From positions 8,370,001 to 8,434,000 of the forward strand of contig JAULSR010000002.1 in assembly GCA_030512295.1 (NCBI GenBank): a stretch of DNA of 64,000 bases, written 5' to 3'. This document shows positions 56,147 to 64,000 of the stretch, one piece after another; the first letter of the stretch is position 1; each line of letters begins with the position of its first letter. Origin of the DNA: Bombardia bombarda. Lineage: Eukaryota; Ascomycota; Sordariomycetes; Sordariales; Lasiosphaeriaceae. Below the pieces are notes generated by a model. The model was not told the DNA's origin, did no database searches, and saw only the letters and a program-made list of their open reading frames with translations. A program made the translations under genes and the position numbers.

Positions 56147-59100
56147 GGTGCCCTGTAAAAAAAAGCCGGATACACTGACTATAGCACGCTATAGCGGGAT
56201 CCTAACGCTGAAAAAAAGGCGCTAATAGGCGGAGGGGGGGGATAAGATGCCACCCGATGGCGGAGCTGAGCGCTGCTTGGCTGAGCTGAGCTGCTGGTGG
56301 TCAGCGCCTTAGATTGGGGGAAGTCTTGTCTGGAAGGTCGCCAAGACCAAGTTTGCAGAGTCGCTGGCTGGGCTGGTAAAGAGGCGCGCGGTCTGAGTGG
56401 TGGCAGGTCGTACCCACAAAAGCCAAGACTGAGGACGATCAAATCCAATGGTTGTGGTTGTTTGGTGAAAAGACAACTCGACCTTGGTCCCGCAATAAAA
56501 AGAATAAGACGAGGCAGCACAGTTGCTCAAGCACAAGCTAAAAGAATAAGCAACAGGAATTGAATTTCAGCTGAACGTGGCTCGAGTTATGTTTGAGAGG
56601 GAAAAAACGATAGACGTTAGAAGAACAGCGGGCCGTTATGTCTTTATTATGGGTTCGCCCTCATGGCGATGGGCGATACACGGCGGAAATGTCTTGGCGG
56701 TCTTGGCATCCGCTGGTGCCAAGGCGCCAAGCAAAAATCATTGGCTCACTAATGGGTCTGCGGCCTAGCGGAGTACTGCTGTTAGTTTCCACACCAAAGC
56801 ATAGCTAACCGTTTAACAGCTGCAACGCACACGCCAAGGCCGCCCAGAACACTGCCAAGGCTTGGCATTTTCTTGGCAGTCCATTGCTCGCTCGCGCTTG
56901 CCTCCTGGCCACACGCTTTGCCCACATCTCACACATGCCTTCCGAGAGCCCTTGCGCGGTGTGTCCATTTCGTTCTCCGTATCTCCTGTCTCCTCTGTCT
57001 CGTAGGTGAGCTGTCTCGCCTAGTTCTGGCGTGCTCGCGTACTAGTCCGGGAGTTCTGGTCTGATTATGTGTAACAGATACCTTATCCAGCAATATAAAA
57101 GAGGTCAAGACATTGTCCCAAAAAGACCGTGCGTGAGCTGTCCTGTCTGTCGTTGGCCTCTCTGCCTGAGGTCGTGTTTTTTCGCCCCCCCAAGTGCCCG
57201 ACCAACACCTGACCAAATGTATTTGCTTTTAAGATTCCTGCTCCCAAACAGGGAGGTACCTAACAAAGGCTGCCCTGGGCGGGTATTTCAAGTAGGTATG
57301 TCATCAGAGAGCCACCACACAAACCGTTTATACTATCGATTTAAGCCATTTGCCCGTTGATTTGCAGCGGCGACGCAACGACACAATCCGCCAATACAAC
57401 GGTAAAATGGCTAACACCTGTCGGCATGGCACAAGCCAAGCTGAGCCAAGCCAGGGCCAAGCCAAGGCCAAGCCAAGGCCAAGCCAAGCCAAGTCGAAAC
57501 CCAAGGCTCAGCAAGCACGCAACTTGACTTCCGCCAGAGGCCAAGATCTTGATCACGCTCCGCGCGCCAAGCATCTTGGCATTACCCCCATCTTTCCCGA
57601 TGGCGTTACTTCAGCCTGCACTAACCAAATACCACGCGCCTGGGTCGACCACTTTTCCAACACAGCCCCGTTGCCAACGTCTGATTACTGGATTACTAGC
57701 TTTAAAGCGGCGGTTGATGGTCCGGCACATGGCGGATTGCAGGATCGCACGCGCGCCTGCGCTGTCGCTGGAGTTTTCTTGTGCAATTTTCTTACCCCAT
57801 CTCTTTCTTGCGTATCAACTGCGGCGGCTCCTCAATGCCAATCCTCTCAGTCCTTGACTCCTCAGTACGAACGGAGCCAAGGGGCCAAGGAATCAGCCCA
57901 TGGTCCTTCCTTTCCATGGGCGAACCCCGCGTATTGCGAGTCAGGAGAGAGACGACACACCACGTGCTATGCTTCTTCACCTTTGAGCTTGTTACAGAAT
58001 CTCCTCCTCCTTGCCACGCTCCCTCGCCTGCCTGCCCCTCGCGGCAGGCTGCCAAATTCAGTAACCAAGTCAATGCTAATAAAATGCTCAGATAAGCAGC
58101 GAGTGGTGCGCCTGAATGGAATCATTTTTTCCTAATGGGGTCTGCTATAGTATGACAGCGACATTATGTATCCGTAGAAGTGACGTCTTATACGGTAGAG
58201 TGCCAGACGGAGTAACATCAAAAAGGGGTAATAAAGCCAAGCAACATTCTCCTGCATGCTGTATGTACCTATTTAAACAACCCCAGACACAAATCCATCT
58301 TAGAAACATATCTTATTGATACTCCTTCTAATTGATCCAATTCGCACATATATCAGCCAACGTGAACAACACTCTCCTATTTTACCTTTTTATAACGCTC
58401 ATCAACTGCTTCTACGGCTTCCTGCCCAGAACAAAACAAAAGAGCCGTCCGCGGGGTTTCGTCCGATTAGCCTTTGGCGATCATCGCTCTCGGTCTTGGC
58501 TCTTGGCTCTTGGCTCTTTCTTGGCTCTCCTCATTGTCAACGACTCAACACGCTTCTTCCATGCAGTCTTGACCCTTTTTCTCCTCTTTACGAATCTCTT
58601 GGCCCGGCGCTCCGGTCTTGGGTTCTTGTCCGCTCTGCCCAGAAACCCCTCTGGGGAGCGGAAATTCTTGGCAGCAGCTTCCATCCCAGTCCCCAGAGAG
58701 GCCCTCCCTCCCTCCACCTCCAGGTACGAAAGTTTATCTCCGTAGGTCACGCAGCGCCAAGTACAGAAATGCAAGACTCCCGTTAAGGGGTAATAAAGTC
58801 CGTCCGTGTCCATTAGGGGTGAAATAAACAATACCAAAGCTTGGCGTCGTCAATATGCACTTTGTGGTGATTGACGTCGGAACACTAAGCTGTCTGCCCC
58901 AAAACTGATTGTACTGCAATTGCATAGTAGAGGAGATGAAAAGATGCATAGAGATTGGTCTCACATTTTGGAGAAGAAGACATTCATCCAGCCATCCTAA
59001 CAATGTTCGTTGTAGCTAACATGGGAACAATGCTACCCAGAAGGTTGATATGCATTAATACCACTTTCCTGAAAACCAGTTCGTTTGTTTCGTTGTATCA

Positions 59101-59311
59101 AAAACCACCAGGCCGATAAATAAAGGATCCAAACACAACAGGGGCAGCCCATACACAGTCGAACAGCTGGGTTGGCAACAACTGAGGTACCTACCGCTTC
59201 TTATTGAGGAAAAGCATCCCAGTTTGAACCATAGTATACTCTACTCTACACCCAAAATCACCCCTATCTGCTCAACAATAATCAAAGCCAGATCCACAAA
59301 CACACCTCCCC
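56147..59311. promoter_or_regulatory. pacC upstream region rich in GCCAAG sites
   Basis: About 3.2 kb without a supported gene, between the pacC start and the 3' end of SEA4. GCCAAG or its complement CTTGGC occurs repeatedly, for example 56276-56281, 56693-56698, 56703-56708, 56717-56723, 56726-56731, 56833-56838, 56853-56859, 56861-56867, 56872-56878, an array at 57434-57502, and more near 57550-57580 and 58490-58530. Several carry the longer TGCCAAG form. PacC recognises GCCARG, so self-regulation is likely, but function is inferred. Open frames inside the region are caused by the repeats. Confidence 0.6.
57434..57502. repeat. GCCAAG array
   Basis: Nine GCCAAG words in about 70 bp, partly overlapping and all on the plus strand. 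The array is too short and irregular to be a CRISPR-like or transposon structure; it reads as a small tandem expansion of one hexamer. Confidence 0.85.
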
Positions 59312-62300
59312 CTACCGATAAATCAACTCCGGATTCGCCCTAAAATTACACTTACACCGACACTCCGGCACCGGACACTCCTGATGCCTCTTAAACCACT
59401 GCCGCGCATGATCCAAATGCAGCACATGCTCACACTTCAAACAAAACGTCGGGAACCGCGCCGCCAGCTTCACCTCCGGGTCCCTCGCCAGCAGCTCCGG
59501 CCGGTCGCTCCGCGGCATCCCCACCACCTCCAGACACACCACGCACCGCGGCAGATGCCTCTTGCAGTTCGGACAGCTAATCCCCCCCACCACCATCTTT
59601 TCCGTAAACGGGTTCACCTGGGCCCCCTCAGCACCACCACCTCGTCCCGTAGCCGACCCACCACCTCCCCCTCCTCCCCCACTATAACTCGACGCCGGCG
59701 ACCCCCCCCCCCCCCACCACCACCACCACTACCACCACCACCCCTACTACTACCACCACCACCACCACCCCCCTACCACCACCACCATCACCACCACCCC
59801 CCCTACTACTACCACCACCACCACCACCACCACCACCCCTACTACTACCACCACCACCACCACCACCACCACCACCCCTACTACTACCATGCGTCGTCAG
59901 ACTCGTCTCCGCATCACAATACACACACCGTAACGCAATCTGCCTGCTCGGCGGCCGTAACGTCGGCCGTCCATCATGCTTACTCCTCTTGGTCGACTCC
60001 ACATCAAACTTTGCCCTCAGAAAGAAAGCATGATGCCGCTGCAGATACGCGCGATACGCCGTGCGGAATGCCGCGGCGCGCACATCATCGATAAACCGCG
60101 GCGCGCAGATAGACAGCAGCAGCGTGGCCGTCTGGTAGTCGTTGAATTTCTGCACGTAGCGCGCTAGGATATCCACGAGCGAGTCCGTGACGCCCGTCAG
60201 CACGATGCCCTCGATGTCGCCCGTCTCGACGGCGAGGGCGACCTCGCGCTTGAGCCACGCCGTGAGCGCGTCGTCGGACAGGTGGCGGACGGCGACGAAG
60301 ACGCGGTCGCGCAGGGGGAGAGACCGCTGGTTGGCGATGATGACCCAGTCGCCCGTGGCGATGATGGAGGAGATGGCGCGCAGGTAGGGGTCGGTTTTGG
60401 AGGCGACGCGCTCGTCGAAGTCGAGCGCTTCTTTGACGTTTGTGTTGTCGCTGTTGTTTTTGCCAATGAGCTGCAGAGCGAGGGAGACGAATAGGAGTTC
60501 TGGGTGTTCTGTGCTGGCTTTTTTTAAGACCTGGACGGCTTCTTTGGTGTCGCCTCTGAATAAGGCCTGCGCGGCTGCCATTGTGTGCCAGGTTGAGTCT
60601 TTCTTCGCCGCGGCGGCGGCGGCGCTTGACACAGAGTTGGGCATGTGGCCGTACTCTGGATCGTCTAGACGTCCCCAGTTGCAGATTTCGAGGCAGACTT
60701 CCCGATGATGGGGCCGTTTTGTTTCTACGCCGTCAAACTTAGGGATTCCGAGTTTCTTGCAGATTGCGTTCAGACAGCGCTCCCATTCGCCTGCATAGGG
60801 AGCTGGCACACCATCTGATAGTCTTGCCTGAGGTTTGCTCCCTGTTATTGGTTAGGTGTTTGCCTGCTCCTATTCGGGGGGAAGATATGGACTCACCAAG
60901 GTTGTTGGTCCATATCGTGTATACTCCCATGTAGCCGACGTCCAGGGGATGGGACATCATTCCTCCATCAGAGGCTGCTTCTTCGGCGCCTGTATAAAAT
61001 GAGTAAACAACACATTCTATTATCAATCACGCATGGCGTGTGGAAACTTACCAGCAACCCATGCCCATATATCCCGAAGCCAGGGATCGTCCGCCACCAC
61101 TTGCTGGTTCTTTTGATAATCAAACAGGTAACCCTCCTTTGCGCGTATGAGCATCGTGTGATCCAAAAGGGCTTGCACTTTGTTTGGGAGGTGGCCCATA
61201 GCCCTGGTTTCGGCCAGCATCTGCTCATGGCGGTCCAGCTGAGTAGACGGCTCAACCCCTAGTTGCGAACTCGTTCGACCTTTAGCCAGCTGAACTGCAC
61301 TCGGGCTTGGTAAATTCTCCTTCGAGGCAACACTTAAACCCGTCAGCATATCAGCAAGACAAGACGCCTCCAGAACTGATACAGGAAGGTTCATGTCGCT
61401 CGCTGCATCACTAGTTGCTAGGCAGTCGGTAATGGCGCTAGATGTCATAGTCTTTTCTAGCAAAGAGCCCAGATTGGCCTTGTTTGACCCAAATAGCGGA
61501 ATATCAGATAGTGCCTTTTCAGTAAGAAGAGGGGCAAGAAGGTCATGGGCTTGTGATGGCTCAAGCTCCATTGGTTCATGGTAGGCAGCTCCTTCTGCAA
61601 TTTTGTCAGCACACACATCATTCATCATAGAATTCCATACCAAGACTTACCTTCTAAACCGCGATGCGGCGGCTGCCAGGGTATAAGTTTAAAAGGGTAC
61701 TCTGACGTGAACGATGGCTTTTCCAAGACATCAAACGCGCCGCTAGCCCGGAGGACCAACAGCCTCGGCTGCAGGACCGGGGAGCTCAATGTGATCCAGT
61801 CGAACGATACAATCTTGTCGTTCTTGCGACTGGTCTCGGCATACAGAGGATCCAGCTCAAAAGACCTCCTAACCTCGAGGAGTTCAGGGCTGCCCTCGAA
61901 TTTGACCTCGGCCTCGACAAACTCATGTCGCGTGGACAGAATCCTGAGCTGTCCGGTGCGGGTGAGCACGGCGAGCATGCCGGGGCGATCACGACAGAAA
62001 CGAAGGGACCGGATGAAGGAGTTCTTGCTGTCGATCAGTGCCGGGTCAGTCTCCATCTGTACCGCTTGATCGAGCTGGAGGGCTCCGCCCCACGAGAGAC
62101 CGTCGCGATCGACGGCCTCGAGGTACGACGGGGAGGCATCGTAGCGCTGGGTTGCGCGACGGTCCCATATCATGACGCCGGGCTGGTCTAGGGCGGAAGA
62201 GGCAAAGTAGTTTGGGTCTGCGTAGTCAATGGCGAGATTGTTGCAGCATTTTGTGGCGAATTGGATGGCGGAGGCATGGCCCTGTTCTTTTAGGTTGGGA

Positions 62301-62977
62301 AGTGAAATGAGTTAGTTGATACAGAGGACCAAGAGTAGTGATCAGATGGTGAGATAGGCAAGTGGCTTGCCCAACCGCGGTCAGTAATAATAAGTACCTC
62401 TTAAGTCATGTATCCGAAGACCCTGGCCCTTGATTCCGGCCACAAGGACGTTGGGGTTGTCCTCAAAGAACTTGACGCTCGACACCGACACGCTCGGCTC
62501 AAGGCGATCTGTGGGATCTGAAAAGGTCTCGAGGTCGGAGGGAAAGCCAGCGAGGGCGGAATCCATAGAAGACAGGCGGCTGACATCCCAGATATAGAGG
62601 CAGTTGTCGCTTCTGACTCTGTCCAGCGCCACAGCCAGCTTTCCTGTGGTGTTGAAAGCAACAGCGTGGCAGGTGCGTGACATCTTCAGACCGAGCTCCA
62701 AGTAGGCGTTGGAGTTGTCATCGATGCGCAGCAGATTGACAATACCGGTCGAAGTGCCCACGGCGACTAGGCCGGGGCTAGATGGCGACCAGTCGTAGGT
62801 GGTGAGCGGAGGGAGGTCATCGTGCTTGGCGAGCTTCTTCCAGTCGAAGCGCCCTCTCTGCGCGTGTCCTGTCGGCTCATAGAGCTGCACAACCCGGTGC
62901 TGCAGGTTGATGTGGAGGAACGAATCGTGTCTGGCATTCGGCGACCACTTGATCAAGCCAGGCTCGGGACGATCCAT
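59312..62977 (-). CDS. SEA4: Sea4/Mio, SEACAT/GATOR2 subunit; frame break in a poly-G tract
   Basis: Five exons on the minus strand: 62977-62398, 62286-61651, 61594-61052, 60989-60897 and 60841-59312. The four introns have GTACTT, GTAAGT, GTAAGT and GTGAGT donors, and all phases agree. The N-terminus is a WD40 propeller (LIKWSPNARHDSFLHIN, VAFNTTGKLAVALD, GHASAIQFATK, MIWDRR). A helical middle (DIWAWVAG, YMGVYTIWTNNL, ERCLNAICKKLG) and a zinc-binding C-terminus follow (CVYCDAE, CPNCKRHLPRCVVC, CLKCEHVLHLDHARQWF, CPVPECRCKC). Between them lies a Gly-rich tract encoded by GGT repeats and a C14 run (59702-59715, plus strand). The frame after that run is off by one: total exon length leaves one base extra, and removing one base gives 1126 aa. 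Family knowledge: Sea4/Mio stabilises GATOR2 at the vacuole and activates TORC1 in response to amino acids. Confidence 0.85.
59702..59900. repeat. (GGT)n tract with C14/G14 homopolymer in SEA4
   Basis: A block of CCA/CCT triplets on the plus strand with runs of C14, C6 and C7 that encodes a poly-Gly or poly-Val stretch depending on frame. The tract sits between the helical middle and the zinc-binding C-terminus of SEA4. Confidence 0.9.
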
Positions 62978-63548
62978 GATTTTGGTGATGCTCAATTGAA
63001 TCTTGAACAGTATAAAGGAGAGTAGAACGTTAAATGTCAGGTCAGGTAGGCAAGTATAATACATGTACTGTTAGCACACCTCAGGCACCTTAAGGTACAA
63101 GGTAAGGTGGTAACAGCCCTGCTTAGAATGGGAGACTTTTGTGATTCGAGGCCATCGGAAGAGTGTTGAATATCATCCAAAGCAGGACAGGTCGGTCTTT
63201 TTCATATTTGTCTCCGGAGATATATGTTTCGACTGGCAGTGATTTGATGTGGTGTTGATTGAGCTGCTTGCATCTTCAGTTTCCATCCCATCCCGAGGAG
63301 CCAAGCTTAAACCCCTGTAGGCATGTGTGAACTTACCAGACTCGAATTGGGTACAGTGCGGGGAGCCCCAAAGTGCACCACCCGCCCGGCAGGCAACTGA
63401 CGGCTAGGCCCAAATTTTTCTTGAGAATCGTAAAAGCGTCAAGTCCTTCAACATCTCGAATTCGTCGCAACTGCAAATTCCAGTACCTACCAACAAATAA
63501 AACCCGCAAGCTTCTGCCGATTTCTCCTCTAGGTCCTCTGCAGCAATA
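62978..63548. promoter_or_regulatory. Divergent promoter region SEA4 / EFG1
   Basis: About 570 bp between two divergent start codons. The two genes tie TORC1 input (SEA4) to ribosome biogenesis (EFG1), so a shared promoter would be sensible but is not shown. No individual site could be assigned. Confidence 0.55.
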
Positions 63549-64000
63549 ATGGCAGGAAAGAAAAGATCGCACGCCGAGACCGAGGCGGTCACCAACACCA
63601 AGTTCATCCACCCCGAGAGGCGCGAAACAGCAGGCAATGGCGTCGCAAACAAGCCGCCCAAGGCGAAGCGGCAAAAAGTGACGGATGGAAACATGAGCTG
63701 GGTGAAGAAGCGCGCGAGAGATATCGAGAGGCGCTTTGAGCACGACGTTGCCAAGGTTCCCGCAAACGTAAAGAAGGACCTCGAGCGAGAGCTGGCAGCC
63801 CACAAGCAGAGAATCGCCGACGACAGGAACAGGAAGCTGAGGAGCAAGATGATTGGCAAATATCACATGGTCAGATTCTTTGGTGAGTTTCGTCATGCTT
63901 CAACTTCATTGAATCATACACACCGACCAGCGTGTTAACCGTGCCTCTTGTCAAACAAACAGAGCGGAAGAAGGCCCAGAGGATGGCGAAGCAACTGCGG
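63549..64000 (+). CDS. EFG1: rRNA-processing protein Efg1, 5' part
   Basis: Exon 1 is 63549-63882 and exon 2 starts at 63963; the gene runs past the window end. Intron 1 (GTGAGT...CAG) restores FFERKKAQRMAKQLR. The N-terminus MAGKKRSHAETE is Lys-rich, followed by a basic patch (PPKAKRQKV) that may be a nuclear localisation signal. The Efg1 domain then begins: WVKKRARDIERRF, VPANVKKDLERELAAHKQRI and KMIGKYHMVRFFERKKAQR, a highly charged coiled coil. Family knowledge: Efg1 is a nucleolar component of early 40S precursors and is needed for 20S pre-rRNA formation. About 125 residues are visible; the family is usually 250-350 aa. Confidence 0.9.

Noticed and set aside
57434..57502. CRISPR-like array
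   Set aside because: The repeats are six bases, adjacent or overlapping and without spacers; this is a eukaryotic promoter.
57350..58135. 261-codon plus-strand frame rich in Lys, Gln and Ala
   Set aside because: Its N-terminal part is produced by the GCCAAG array and the rest has no coding features.
1..64000. tRNA and rRNA genes
   Set aside because: I looked for the GGTTCGANNCC box with a matching upstream A box and for rRNA landmarks and saw none; a covariance search would be decisive.

Overview
The window is nuclear DNA of a filamentous ascomycete (Pezizomycotina, most likely Sordariomycetes). The evidence is the gene content (PacC, ERMES Mdm34, large-subunit secreted catalase, STAND/ankyrin protein), short 50-90 bp introns with GTRNGT donors and YAG acceptors, both-strand coding, and intergenic AGGT/ACCT tetranucleotide tracts. 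No bacterial, viral or organellar stretch was seen. Exon boundaries were set by hand from splice consensus, reading-frame arithmetic and family continuity.

Layout: 1-8174 has no supportable gene and ends in a pyrimidine-rich leader. 8175-11347 (+) is a Puf3-type Pumilio RNA-binding protein. 13844-15113 (-) is the Rae1/Gle2 WD40 mRNA export factor and 15959-17388 (-) a secreted GDSL/SGNH hydrolase. 18291-19578 (-) is a disordered conserved protein of unknown function. 21556-22533 (+) is splicing factor Syf2; 22757-23738 (-) a Coq11-like NAD(P)-binding protein; 24321-25163 (+) the YEATS protein Yaf9; 26485-28636 (-) Mdm34. 30622-31765 (-) is a broken DUF6601-type membrane protein gene, divergent from 32079-37091 (+), a NACHT-like NTPase with ankyrin repeats (NLR-like). 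37555-38754 (+) is inositol-pentakisphosphate 2-kinase and 39145-40596 (-) an equilibrative nucleoside transporter. 42314-44888 (-) is a seven-exon secreted catalase; 47550-48206 (-) is Fcf2; 51130-53078 (+) is a low-complexity protein with a frame break; 54242-56146 (-) is PacC; 59312-62977 (-) is the GATOR2/SEA subunit Sea4/Mio; 63549-64000 (+) is the 5' part of Efg1, cut by the window end.

Most genes are housekeeping: RNA export, splicing, decay and rRNA processing (Rae1, Syf2, Puf3, Fcf2, Efg1), mitochondria (Mdm34, Coq11-like), chromatin (Yaf9) and TORC1 signalling (Sea4). The accessory part is about 30.6-37.1 kb, where a decayed membrane-protein gene faces an NLR-like gene whose N-terminal hydrolase-like domain has lost its core. 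The most notable non-coding signals are a dense cluster of GCCAAG (PacC-type) sites upstream of pacC, a 247-bp TA-flanked inverted-repeat element (MITE) at 49353-49599, and four reading-frame breaks at homopolymers or short duplications.
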